DNA of 64,000 nt from Sorex araneus (taxonomy: Eukaryota; Chordata; Mammalia; Eulipotyphla; Soricidae): the NCBI RefSeq assembly GCF_027595985.1, contig NC_073303.1, forward strand, positions 323,573,679-323,637,678. The letters are read 5' to 3'. The notes beneath the pieces are model-generated. The model saw only the letters and a program-made list of their open reading frames with translations. It searched no databases and was not told the origin of the DNA. The position numbers and the translations under genes were made by a program. How positions within the stretch are numbered: position 1 is the first letter of the stretch; the number at the start of each line of letters is the position of its first letter. Positions 10,905-21,770 of the stretch are shown here, piece by piece.

Positions 10905-13345
10905 AAGACAAAGAGTGGCAAAATGGATTTGGATACAAAACCCAACATTCTGCTGCCTACAAGAAACACACCTGAACAGTCAGAGCAAACACAGACTCAA
11001 AGTCAAAGGATGGAAAACAATCCTGCAAGCAAACAACTCCCTCAAAACAACTGGGGTGGCCATACTAGTATCTGACAGCATAGATTTCAGGCTGAAAAAG
11101 ATTAGAAGGGACAGGGAGGGTCACTTCCTATTTATCAAGAGATATGTACAACAGGAAGAAATCACACTCTTAAATGTATACGCACCTAATGAGTGACCGG
11201 CTAAATACTTAAAACAAGTCCTAACAGACTTTAAGGAGGACATTGCTAGCAACACAATAGTAGTCGGAGACTTCAACACCGCCTTATCACCTCTGGATAG
11301 ATCAACAAGAATAAAACTCACCAAGGAAATACTGACACTGAAGGAAAAAATAGAAGAGGGAGGCCTAATAGACCTATACAGGGCTTTACACCCCAAAAAG
11401 AAAGAATACACATTCTTTTCCAGTGAACATGGAACATTTTCCAAAATAGACCATGTACTGGGCCACAAGACATACCTCAATAGAATCGGGAAAATAGAAA
11501 TTGTATCAACTACCTTCTCATACCATGATGCACTGAAGATAGAAGTTAACCACACACAGACGCAGAGAATCAAAGCAAACACCTGGAAATTAAACAGTTC
11601 ACTGTTGAACAGTAAGTGGGCCAGGAAGGAAATCAAGGAAGAAATCAAGAGATACCTCGAAACAAATGAAAATGAAGACACAAACTACCAAAACCTATGG
11701 GACGCAGCTAAAGCAGTGTTAAGGGGAAAATTTATAGCTCTGCAAGCATTCCTTAGGAAGGAAGGAAGGGCCTATATAGATAGCTTGACTTCACAGCTCA
11801 AGGCCTTAGTAAAGGACCAGAAAAAGGAGCCCAAACCAGATCGAAGGAAGGAAATAATAAAAATTAGAGCAGAAATTAATGACATGGAAACCCAGAAAAC
11901 AATCCGAAAGGTCAATGAAACCAAGAGCTGGTTCTTTGAGAAAATAAACAATATTGATAAACCGCTAGCAAGACTCACAAAGAAAGAGAGAGAAAACCCT
12001 AATAAACCGAATCAGGAATGAAAAGGGGGACATCACAACAGAAACCAATGAAATTCAAAAGATTATCAGAGACGACTTTGAAAGTCTATATGCCACGAAA
12101 CAAGAGAACCTAAAAGAAATGGATGAATTCCTTGACTCCTACAATCTCCCAAGACTGAACCAAGAAGACTTGGAATTCCTGAATAGACCCATTAATATCA
12201 AGGAAATTGAAACTGTAATCAAAATTCTTCCCAAAAACAAAAGCCCAGGTCCAGATGGATTCACTGGCGAATTCTTCCAAATGTTTAATGAAGACTTGTT
12301 TCCAATTCTCCTCAAGCTGTTCCAGGAAATTGAAAAAACAGGAACTCTCTCAAATAGTTTCTATGAAGCACATATCTCCCTAGTACCAAAGCAAACAAAG
12401 ACACCACTAAGAAAGAAAATTATAGACCAATATCCCTAATGAACACCGATGCGAAGATCCTCAACAAAATATTAGCAAATAGGATCCAACAACTCATCAA
12501 AAAAATCATACACCATGACCAAGTGGGATTCATCCCGGGGATGCAAGGATGGTTTAACATTCGGAAATCAATCAACATAATCCATCATATCAACAAAAGT
12601 AAAGATAAAACCATATGATCATATCAGTTGATGCAGAGAAAGCATTTGACAAGATCCAACATCCGTTCATGATGAAAACCCTCACCAAAATGGGTTTTGG
12701 AGGAACTTTCCTCCAGATAGTCAAAGCCATCTACCATAAGCCTATTGCAAACATTATCCTTAATGGGAAAAAACTAAGGGCCTTTCCTCTAAGATCAGGG
12801 ACAAGACAAGGTTGCCCACTCTCACCACTTCTGTTCAATATAGTCCTGGAAGTACTTGCGATAGCTGTTAGACAAGAAAAAGATATCAAGGGCATCCAGA
12901 TAGGAAAGGAAGAAATCAAACTCTCACTATTTGCAGACGATATGATACTATATCTAGAAAAGCCTAAATCTCTACTAAGAAACTTTTAGAAACAATAGAT
13001 TTGTACAGTAAAGTTACAGGCTATAAAGTCAATACCCAAAAATGCATGGCCTTCCTATATGCAAACAATGAGACAGAGGAAAGGAACATGAAAAAAGCAA
13101 TCCCATTCACAACTGTGCCCCAGAAAATCAAGTACCTCGGAATCAGCTTAACTAAGGAAGTAAAAGACCTCTACAAAGAAAACTACAAGACGCTACTCCA
13201 TGAAATAAAAGAGGACTTGAGGAAATGGAAACATATACCCTGCTCATGGATAGGGAGAATCAACATTGTCAAAATGGCAATACTCCCCAAAACACTGTAC
13301 AGATTCAACGCAATCCTTATAAGGATACCCATGACATCCTTCTAA
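10843..13345 (+). pseudogene. L1 ORF2 (endonuclease and reverse transcriptase), disabled
   Basis: It starts MTQNPMTIISLNVNGLN, overlapping ORF1 by 62 bases in the +1 frame. The endonuclease part shows QETHL and, after a TGA at 11194-11196, GDFNT. The SDH catalytic motif reads SYH (Tyr codon 11521-11523), losing an Asp. Frame breaks occur near 12000, 12410, 12610 and 12975. The reverse transcriptase keeps [49 protein letters not shown] and the catalytic FADD (12930-12941). Homology stops at [13 protein letters not shown] near 13343, before the cysteine-rich C-terminal region. The element cannot mobilise itself. Mutations include point, indel and one large deletion, so it is not recent. Confidence 0.95.
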
Positions 13346-13543
13346 GGTAATACTTTTTATCATTTATAGCTAATTATAATAAGCAATATAAAATAAATTA
13401 TTCAGGGCCTGTTATGGAGCAGGTTTGAGGAATGGTTGGGGAAATTTTAAATAGTGGTAGTGGGAAGATGCAGTGGTGGTGGGATTGGTGTTGGAACACT
13501 GAACGAATAAATTATAAAATTTTCATAAGAATAAATAAATTTA
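13346..13543 (+). mobile_element. L1 3' UTR-like tail
   Basis: Contains GGTTGGGGAAATTTTAAATA and GGTGGGATTGGTGTTGGAAC, which recur at about 20900-20935 (GGATGTTGGGAAAATTTGAA, TGGTGTTAGAATATT) and, more distantly, at 47540-47600. It ends in an A/T-rich tail that served as a target for the next SINE. Confidence 0.75.
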
Positions 13544-13717
13544 GGGGCTGGATCAACAGCACAGCGGGTAGGGCGTTTGCCTTGCATGCGGTCGACCCGG
13601 GTTCGATTCCCAGCATCCCATATGGTCCCCTGAGCACCGCCAGGGGTAATTCCTGAGTGCAGAGCCAGGAGTAACCCTTGTGCATCGCCAGGTGTGACCC
13701 AAAAAGAAAAAAAAAAA
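13544..13717 (+). mobile_element. SOR-like SINE, body type A, perfect 15-bp target duplication
   Basis: Complete copy. GAATAAATAAATTTA stands at 13529-13543 and again at 13718-13732. The body is close to the consensus of the window (TCGACCCGGGTTCGATTCCC), so this is a young insertion. Confidence 0.97.
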
Positions 13718-13788
13718 GAATAAATAAATTTAAAGCTAATGCATTAAAATAAAATTTAGGGATTAAAACAATTTTTAAAAAGTAATGG

Positions 13789-13965
13789 TGGGGCTGGAGT
13801 GAAAGCACAGCAGGTAGGGTGCTTTTGCCTTGCACGCGGCTGACCCAGGTTCAATTCCCAGCATCCCATATGGTCCCCTGAGCACGACCAGGAGTAATTC
13901 CTGAGTGCATGAGCCAGGAGTAACTCCTGTGCTTCTCCAGGTGTGACCTAAAAAGCAAAAAAAAA
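13789..13965 (+). mobile_element. SOR-like SINE, body type A, perfect 14-bp target duplication
   Basis: Complete copy with TTAAAAAGTAATGG at 13775-13788 and 13966-13979. The body has the CATGAGCCAGGAG variant (two added bases against GCAGAGCCAGGAG), also present at 41215 and 44091, suggesting a subfamily. Confidence 0.97.
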
Positions 13966-14070
13966 TTAAAAAGTAATGGCAGTAACAGATTACATTTACA
14001 GTGCACTGCTCAGAAAGTTATTTGTTATTATAGTCTCATTATTAAAATATCCTTGTTATCAAAACATATT

Positions 14071-14230
14071 TTGGTGTTGTTTTGGGGCCACACCCAGTGT
14101 TGTCCAGGGCTTAGTCCTGGCCCTGGGATCACTCCTGGTGTGCTCACGGGACCATATGGGGTGCAGAGGATTGAACCTAGGTTGGCTGAGTGCAAGGCAA
14201 GTGCCCCGCTACCCGCTGTACTCCAGCTCC
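14071..14230 (-). mobile_element. SOR-like SINE, body type A
   Basis: Minus-strand copy: GGGGCCACACCCAGTGTTGT, GGGACCATATGGGGTGC, GATTGAACCTAGG, CTGTACTCCAGCTCC. Moderately diverged. Confidence 0.9.
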
Positions 14231-14698
14231 AAAACAAGAATTCTTTTCTTTAATTGTGGCAAGAGTGAATGTTCCTGCTATGATGATGAAAGGCTAGAAA
14301 GCTGTGGCTGGCAAGTGGCCTGTCTTCAGGCAGACTTTGTTGAGGTGGGGACAGTCTCCAGGGACATCTGGGGAGGGTGTCAGAGCTGGGGGTGGGAGGG
14401 GAGGTCCATGAGGAGCTCCTACTCAGGCCCTCAGGCCAGCCTGTGGGGGCAAGGCATGGTGCGGGGCGGGGCTAGGAGTGGAGGGGCGGGAGGTGGGGGG
14501 GGCGCCCAGGTGGGCAGCAGGCGGTGCTTTCCGAACCCAGCAGAGAGAACGCCTATAGTGTCTCTAGTCAATGTGAGTGAGTAGGAAGTTTGGAGACTGT
14601 ATTACACATCAATGTTCAATTCGCTGATTTATTATTGTACTTACATAACTTATTATTATGTAAGAGAATAGTCTTTAGGAATTACACAATTAAGTTAT
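14231..14698. other. Intergenic DNA with a G-rich island
   Basis: No gene. About 14380-14512 is strongly G-rich with runs such as GGTGGGAGGGGAGG and GGGGCGGGGC, including GC-box matches. A 202-codon plus-strand frame crosses it, but its first part translates a SINE and it has no domain. Confidence 0.5.
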
Positions 14699-14709
14699 GG
14701 ATAATGTAT

Positions 14710-14943
14710 CACTTCCATCCCATTGCTCATTGATTTGCTCGAGCGGGCACCAGTAACATCTCCATTACTGATTGTTACTGTTTTTGGCATATTGAAAACA
14801 CCATGGGTAGCTTGCCAGGTTTTGCCATGCTGACAGGATACTCTCAATAGCTTGCTGGGCTCTCTGAGAAGGACAGAGGAACTGAACCTGGGTTGGCCAT
14901 GTGCAAGGCAAATGCCCTACCTGCTGTGCTATCGCTCCAGTCC
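14710..14943 (-). mobile_element. SOR-like SINE, body type B, perfect 11-bp target duplication
   Basis: Minus-strand type B copy, with GGATAATGTAT at 14699-14709 and 14944-14954. The tRNA head (GAACCTGGGTTGGCC, GCTATCGCTCCAGTCC) lies at the right. The duplication shows that head plus B body is one retroposed unit. Confidence 0.95.
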
Positions 14944-15082
14944 GGATAATGTATGTATGAAATATAAACAAATTAGTCTTGGTTTAGAATGGAAAAAGAT
15001 GGCTATATATGTGTAAAGGTATATAGGCACACATGTGGATGTGAACACATGTACATCTGTATACATGTAAACATATGTCTCT

Positions 15083-15230
15083 GGGGGCCGGAAAGATAGT
15101 AGTAGAGTGGGTAGGGTGCCTGTCATGCATGCAGCTGATCCAGGTTTGATTTCTGGCATCCCACTTGGTCCCCTGAGCCCTCCAGAAATGATCCCTTTGC
15201 ACAGAGCCAGGAGTAAGCTCCAAGCATCAG
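15083..15230 (+). mobile_element. Diverged SOR-like SINE, type A
   Basis: GATAGTAGTAGAGTGGGTAG and CCAGGTTTGATTTCTGGCAT keep the A- and B-box layout. The 3' body is shortened and lacks a clear A tail. Confidence 0.82.
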
Positions 15231-15409
15231 AATAAGTCCCTGGGAAATGAGATAGTGGGGGTTTTCCCTACTACATAATTTTCAATAATTTCCAAGTCTC
15301 AATAACATCAGTGTAGTTGCCTCATACTCAGACAAATCTGACTCCATAACACAACATTCACAGACCATTTATCTGCAAGAACCTCCATCTTTAAAGAATC
15401 TTTACATTT

Positions 15410-15577
15410 CTTTTTGGTTTGGAGTCAAAACTGGTAATGCTCAGGGGTACTCCTGGTTCTGCTCTCAGGAATTACTCCTCGCAGGGTGCAGGGGACCATA
15501 CGGGGTGCCAGGGGTCGAACTCAATTAGGCCTCATGCAGTGGGACAGTACTACCCTCTGTACTATCACTCTAGCCCC
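15410..15577 (-). mobile_element. Diverged SOR-like SINE, type A
   Basis: Minus-strand copy: ATGCTCAGGGGTACTCCTGG, GGGGACCATACGGGGTGCC, GGTCGAACTC, ACTATCACTCTAGCCCC. It begins on the plus strand with an oligo-T/pyrimidine tail. Confidence 0.88.
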
Positions 15578-15737
15578 ATATTCACGTTTCTAACTCTCAA
15601 TCTATACCATTAAGTAACTATTAAAACCTACATTTTGTCATTATTTTGATGCACAATTAAAGGAGAGAGTGAAAGAGTCAAATGCTTACTGAGAACCAGA
15701 ATCATGGTTGGCTTTTAAAAATATCTTACATTCCTCA

Positions 15738-16211
15738 GATCCGGAGCAGCTACGCTAAAACGGCCCCTCTGCTCCTTAAAGACCATGATCCGGGAGGTCT
15801 ACTAAACAATTTTGGCACCCAGTGGCCTCTTATAGAAATGTATCTAGACTGTGAACTGAGCTAAAATATCAGAAATCCAAAACCTCATATAATCTTCATT
15901 CTCAGCAATGGAAAACAAATTATCAAATGATGCCTTTTCAGCAGGTTTGATTGTTGGGAGAAATTTCCAAATAATAATAGTGAGTTCCCTGTTGAAACAT
16001 CGAAAGTATTCAAAGTATAGAGAGAATAAAGTGAAGATCATTAGCCACTCAAGTGGGGGGGGGGCGGGAGGGGGGCTATATTGGGGTTCTTGGTGGTGAA
16101 ACATGTACACTGGTGAAGGGATGGGGGTTTGATCATTATATGACTGAGACTTAAACCGGAAAGCTTTGTAACTTTTTTCACAGTGATTCAATAAAATAAA
16201 AATTTAAAAAA
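15738..16211 (+). mobile_element. ORF-less L1-like composite with target duplication
   Basis: About 470 bp bounded by ATATCTTACATTCCTCA (left, about 15721) and ATATCTTATATTCCTCA (right, about 16213). The first half (CATGATCCGGGAGGTC, CTAGACTGTGAACTGAG, TCATTCTCAGCAATGGAAAA) recurs in 27805-28860. The second half is an L1-type 3' end (TTGGGGTTCTTGGTGGTGAA, GATTCAATAAAATAAAAA). No ORF1 or ORF2 sequence lies between. The duplication shows it moved as a single unit. It may be a non-autonomous L1 derivative or a spliced L1 copy. Confidence 0.82.
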
Positions 16212-16229
16212 TATATCTTATATTCCTCA

Positions 16230-17560
16230 CCTGAACTCTTACAAAGTTACAAGACTGTAAAATTAGATGCTATTGTGGAAGAGAAAGATGCACTTTCAAG
16301 AAGCTCCACCATTTGCTCAAAGACATGGTCTTGTCAAGAGCACAACTTGGAGTGTGTGTGCCCCTGTCTATCATCTGAAACCGCTGCTTGGCTTTCTGCC
16401 TCTTGCAGGTTAGGTAAAATGTTAATGCACAAGACCAGATAATCCACATCTTCAGGCACAACTGGCCAAAGACTTCAAATACAAAACTCCCAGCTAAATA
16501 CCAACGGCCCGGATTTCTCATCTTCACCCAAATGTGCGACCCTCTCCTCCTTTACAGAGGAAGCTGGGCCAGAGAAATAAAACACCCAAGGAAGGTCCTA
16601 AGTGACTAAGCCAAAATTACAAGCTCCAGTGTCATTCCAGAGGCTTATGACTTTGATAAGCTTCCTTCCCAAGCTATTCATGCTTAATAATTGCAATTAA
16701 ATGCATATGGTACCATCTATATAACCATTAATCTAGGTAAGCTGGTTAGCAAGCTATAAAAGCAGCTAAATAACAAAATTCCATCAACTCTGAGAACACA
16801 TCATAGCCACACCCCAGCATCTTAGCCGCTGCAGCAGCGATAAAAGAACCTTCTGGGTCTTCTGGAGGCCAAGACTTGCCCAAGTAACTCAGTGTCCACC
16901 GAGAGCAGAGTAGGCTCACATTTTTATCGGATCAGATGCCATAAAATCAACTTCACAGTATCATTCCTTTTTCAAAGGCACTGTGAAGGACCATGCATGG
17001 AACCAGGATGAGTTCATAAACCTGGGTGAGTTCATTTTGCTGAGTTCTTCTCTGAAGAGGTGAAATGGTAGTTCAAAAAGGGAGAATGTGTAAGAAAGTA
17101 AGTCCCTGAGATCCAACAGATACTTTCAAGTCGTTTTTATTCTCGCTCCTCAGACCAACAGTGCTTTGGAGGTTCTGGAGCATGTCCCCTGCTGACAAAG
17201 TACTTTTTGTCCCCTAACAGGGTCCCTTAAGGCCACTACCCAGATCCATGACGTGTTGTGATCTCTCCAGTTTTCCACCCAGCCCCACCTGCAGCCAGCA
17301 CAGGAACAACACTCAGCATGACTAAGTGTAACTAACCAGGGGCCACAAATTTACAAATGAACACTGGGACTAAGCAGGCTACTGATGGGGGAACCCTAGA
17401 GAGACATGATGGCAAAGTGGGTCTAACACCCACACCCTCATGCGCCCTACATAGACATGCTTGTGATCTGCAGCATGATAACCCAAGAATGTGCACAATA
17501 TGGAGATCTACCACATGTGTACACCTCTTTTCCAGCTTTTTCCTATTACAAAGATGTACA
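16230..17560. other. Intergenic DNA, unassigned
   Basis: No gene or repeat family recognised over about 1.3 kb, unusually long for this region. Short frames on either strand lack recognisable features. Confidence 0.5.
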
Positions 17561-17732
17561 TGCAGAGCTGGAGCGGTAGTACAGAAGGTAGGGTGTTTTC
17601 CTTGTATGCAGCCGGCCTGGGTTTGATCCTCAGAATCCCATATGGTTCCCCAAGTACCGACAGGAGTCTATTCCTGAGAGCAGAGCCAAGAGGAAACCCT
17701 GAGCATCACTGGGTGTGCCAAAAAGAAAAAAA
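17561..17732 (+). mobile_element. SOR-like SINE, body type A
   Basis: AGAGCTGGAGCGGTAGTACA, GGGTTTGATCCTCAGAATCC, GGGTGTGCCAAAAAGAAAAA. GATGTACA occurs on both sides as a short probable target duplication. Confidence 0.9.
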
Positions 17733-18123
17733 TGATGTACACACATAACTACATAGACACGTAGTAGGTGCTTTTAGGGCAACAGTCACCAGACTGTGTG
17801 CACTCTGGCCAGGCTTTATACCTCAGTCCTAAATCCAATCACAACAGAAATGGCTGCTGAGATCTAAGGATTAACTGAACATTGTTTATTTACAAAGTTT
17901 GACCATGTATTGGAAATATGAATGCCATTTACTGCATCATATCTCCTGCAACTCAGTAAAAATCGCTGTACCCCTCCCTCATAGGACAATGAAAACACAA
18001 ATACACAAATTTTTAGCACTTTAAAATTTTGAAGATCCTTTCATTTTATATTCCAATATACCCACCTCCATGAGATTCCTATTTCACTCATCTTACAAAG
18101 AAATGTTACCTCAGAAATCCAGA

Positions 18124-18745
18124 TGCTGGAGTTGGGGTAAAGGCACGTTCTTAGCATCCCTCCAACTCTAGTTCAAGTCCCCAGCACCACCTATGGTCCT
18201 GGCTGGGTAGAGCCAGGAAGTGCCCCTGAGAACTGGTGAACTCAAAGCAACATATGTGTAACCTATCTAAAGCCCAGATAATATAAGGTAATTCCCAGCT
18301 AACAAATCCAATGGGTCAGTGGGTGGGAGGCACAAAGCATTCAGTAGAAAATTATTTTCCCGGAGGCCAGAGCGATAGTGCAGCGGGTAAAGTGCTTGCC
18401 TTGCACACGAGACTGACCTGAGTTCAATCCCCAGCATCATCGCATCTAGTCCCCAGAGTCTGCCAGGAGTGATTCCTGCACGCAGAGCCAGAAGTATCCC
18501 CTGAGCACCACCAGGTGTGCCCACCACCCACCTCCACCCAAGGGGCAAAAAAAAAAAATTCTCTTGGGGAAGTAAATTAAACAAATCTTAAGTGAAAATC
18601 TGAATTCTAGGGCTGGGAGAGCAGCAGGTAGGGCACTTGACTTGCCTGCAGCTGACTCAGGTTTGATCCCCAGCAACTCACTTGGTCCTGAGTCCCACCA
18701 AAGGGATCCCTGAGCACCACCTGTGCCCCCAAAACAAAACCCAAA
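18124..18745 (+). mobile_element. Three SOR-like SINEs in a row, same orientation
   Basis: A degenerate copy at 18124-18252 (GTTCAAGTCCCCAGCACC). A fuller copy at 18364-18560 (GCGATAGTGCAGCGGGTAAA, GAGTTCAATCCCCAGCATC, A tail). A shorter copy at 18610-18745 (GCAGCAGGTAGGGCACTTGA, AGGTTTGATCCCCAGC). The last has AAAATCTGAATTC before and AAAATCTGGATTTTAATTC after, a probable target duplication. Confidence 0.83.
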
Positions 18746-20369
18746 AAAAGAGTAAAAAGAAAATCTGGATTTTAATTCAACAATTTCTTAAAACTTATAT
18801 GGAAAATATGCAAAATCATGCAAAAATATTTGCAACGAAACTTTTTCAAGTCCACCTATTGTTTTTCATGTGAAATACTTCCCTATTTTTAATCCTAAGT
18901 AGCTTGGTATTTACTACATACTGAAAAATGTTGATTACCTATTGAGAAATGTATATATTGTATTAATACAGCGAAGTTAAAACAAGCCTGCACTCGAATC
19001 ACTGTCTCCTAACCAACCTCTACTTACTGAAGGGCAGGAGTTATTGTTCAAGAATCTAAGACTTCAATTACTTGCAATTTCTTTTCTCTGTAATGTAATT
19101 TTAGAACTTAGGCTTCAATAATGTCTTGCCAATTTGCACTCAGAGATCTTAAGTATCTATGTAACAGTCTTTGTTCTCACAGAAGCATAACAGTATCAAG
19201 AATTTAAGGGATAAGATCAGATTTCAGACATGAGTAATCAATCTTAAAGTACCCTAATACAAGAGTTATATCTCACTACCTTCTGCAGCCACTAAAGTGA
19301 TATAAATCATTTAAAGAAATCTAGGCATTTAAAAAGCTACATCAATCAGTTCATGTTTTGTTCAAAAGCAAAAAAAGTTGTTTGCTTTTGTTTCTTCAGA
19401 AATAAAGATGAGAGTAAGTCTAAAGTTTTCACAAAGAAGTACCAATACAGCTTTGAAAGTAAGAAATCGGTGGCATCACAAAATAACCATACTGTTTTGT
19501 GAAGGCACTATTAGCCTTTCATCAGGGCACAAGCAAATGGACCTGATTTCATCACTGAAGCTCTAAGCCAGGATGTCCCACCCACAGGATGTCAGAATAG
19601 TATCTATTTCACAGGACCTGGATAAGGAGTTGATAGAAATAAAACGACACAGTGGTAAGCATCATACTTTGAACTCAATCTCATACTTTGAGAAACACAA
19701 TTTCTTGGATGGGTCAAGATACTCAGTTCATGTATGATTAGTGATTAGAAATCATCCCTGTTACAACTGCTTTTCAATAGTTCACCTCTATTTGAAAGTT
19801 AAAATTTTTCACTAGTAGAGGACAGCTCAGTAAGGACATTTGCACAGATGAAGCGGAGGTTCTACTTAAATGAAAAAAAATTAAGGCGCAGACATGAGCT
19901 GAGTGCATTCGGGCCCAGGTTCAATTCAGGATCAGCCTGCATGATCCACCAGAGAACCACCAAAAGTTGCCCCCAAACCAATGTTACCTTTATTGGTCTT
20001 CTGATAATCGATCCCAACTTTAAGAAATGGCTTTTGTACTAATACCTGCAGACAGCTCTGACGTTATTTCAAGAATATTGCACAGAATTCTGAAAATGCA
20101 GTTTTCTATACCGCAGGACTTAAGTTAAACCCAACCTTTTTTCGGATTTTGGCACTTTAGCCTCTAATGCAGCTGTCTTGGCTGGGGGTTAAAGTGACTG
20201 GAGCGAGAATCACAAGTAAATCTTTAAAGAAAGCAAGCAACACACAGCGCGAGACCAACTTCACCCAGGGCACCTCGGAGGGGAGTGGTGAACCCACCAA
20301 CTGCCACAAAAGAGCCCTGGCAATCAAAAACTTCCAGAAGTCAATCACCACGCTCACTGCGATCTTCAC
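18746..20369. other. SINE-poor AT-rich DNA downstream of VAPA
   Basis: No gene and no young repeat, but unresolved low-level SINE resemblance at about 19890-19980. The scarcity of insertions could mean a long, conserved VAPA 3' UTR interrupted by the L1-like copy at 20370, but no motif proves this. Confidence 0.4.
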
Positions 20370-20960
20370 AGGCTCAGGACAAGCTCCTCTGCTTGCAGAA
20401 CTTGAGACTGAAACCTCCAGACTTGCAGTCATGGGCCCCTCCCATCTCCTGGCAGTCACCCCATGAACTGCCTCTGGGCGCCATTTAAGCTCATTAAGGG
20501 TCATGATCCGGAGACTCACAATAACTCAGAGAGCAACAAGCTGCAGAGATGTCTCTGGGCACCCCAAAATCATCATCCAGTTAAAAATTTAACTCAAGCT
20601 CTATCACCTTATTTAAAATTTTAGAATCCCTGAAGACATCTCATTCTCTAAGCCACTCGTGTACCAGGAGTAGCACCCGACATTTGATGGGGTGTAAGGT
20701 AGAAGACAACCAATCTTGATTCACACACACTCAAGGCTTAAGCTGTATACCATTTTGGTGATCTCTTACACACGGGATTAATGGCTCCAAGGTGATACCA
20801 TTTTCACTTTCCTCCAAGGAAACCTTTTTGGATCATTTTTAGTGGATTATTCCTAACAATACAAATAATTTAAAATCTGCCTTTGGGGCAGGCATGGATG
20901 TTGGGAAAATTTGAAATAATGGGAGTAAGATGTAATTGGTGTTAGAATATTTTGAATGTA
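20370..20960 (+). mobile_element. L1-like 5' region joined to L1-like 3' UTR, no ORFs
   Basis: 20370-20830 parallels 8780-9520 (AAGCTCATTAA, GCAGAGATG.TCT, CAACCAATCT.GATT, GTAATCTCTTA-like). 20880-20955 then parallels the 3' UTR at 13425-13515 (GATGTTGGGAAAATTTGAAA, ATTGGTGTTAGAATATTTTG). ORF1 and ORF2 are absent. It lacks the SINE present in the 8780 copy. Confidence 0.7.
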
Positions 20961-21744
20961 ATAAATTACTGTGACTGGAGCTGTCCCAAAGCATGGCAGG
21001 CCTCCAACACATACCAGCATCACTGGCAGCACCATGCATGCGTTAGCTTTATTTTTTTAAGTCCATAATATGACTTCTTGTAGTTGAATACTCCTGCCAG
21101 AACAAAACCAGAGCTACCCTAAGATCCTGTGCTTCTTCCAGGATGGCCACCCACAAACGAAAACAAGAAACTGAGTATTAGCATGTCACTTTGGTGTGTA
21201 ATGCTGATACGGACCCCAGGGCCTCACAAGTGAAGTTCTCTGCTGGACTACATCCTAGCCCAAGAAACTGGGTTTTAAATGTGTAGTAAAAGGAGGGCAT
21301 GCAGAAACAGCACTGCCTTGCTGACCAAGCTTTGTATTATACTTATAACCTATGGCCAAGAAACACTAAAAAATCAGGCGTGACTTACAAATTATGCACA
21401 CCGCCCCTCCCACTAGAGGGCATGATGCCAGGATATTGTGCAAATGAAACCCTATCAACTGAAACCCTCTAAGAGGATCAATGTCCAAATACTCGCCCAA
21501 TCTCCAACAGACTGCCTGCCCAGCACTCTCGAGCATGGCTGCACCTCCGTGAGCCCACCTACCACACAGAACTGAGCCAACAGCTGCCTGTGTCCTACTA
21601 AAACGACTCACAGGCCATTAGGTAACTGTCATTGGAACTTGAGTTCCACTCAAGGCTGGCCTATTTGACAGAAGTATCTAAACACCATCATCTGTTGAAA
21701 TAAGTGACCCTGTTTTGTTTTTTGGAAAGGAAAATGACACTTCA
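20961..21744. other. Unassigned DNA just past the proposed VAPA 3' end
   Basis: No gene or repeat recognised. Short frames here lack coding features. Confidence 0.45.
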
Positions 21745-21760
21745 CCACATGTTTTAACAG

Positions 21761-21770
21761 TTTATTTATT
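21761..21770 (-). promoter_or_regulatory. Candidate distal poly(A) signal of VAPA
   Basis: The plus strand reads TTTATTTATT, which on the minus strand gives two overlapping AATAAA hexamers. Cleavage would fall about 15-25 bases lower, near 21740-21750. It sits about 3.1 kb after the stop codon at the end of a SINE-free block. Assignment is by motif and position only. Confidence 0.5.

Larger units (their letters stand above)
8780..13543 (+). mobile_element. Near full-length LINE-1 with large ORF2 3' deletion
   Basis: Order: 5' region (about 8780-9902, interrupted by a SINE), ORF1 (9903-10904), broken ORF2 (10843-13345), then 3' UTR-like sequence (13346-about 13543). The join after ORF2 skips roughly the last third of the usual ORF2 coding length. 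The 5' region 8780-9520 recurs at about 20370-20830, showing it is repeat sequence. The 5' limit is a soft estimate and no target-site duplication was identified. Confidence 0.8.

Noticed and set aside
13976..14584. 202-codon plus-strand frame
   Set aside because: The first third translates a SINE and the rest a G-rich island; no homology recognised.
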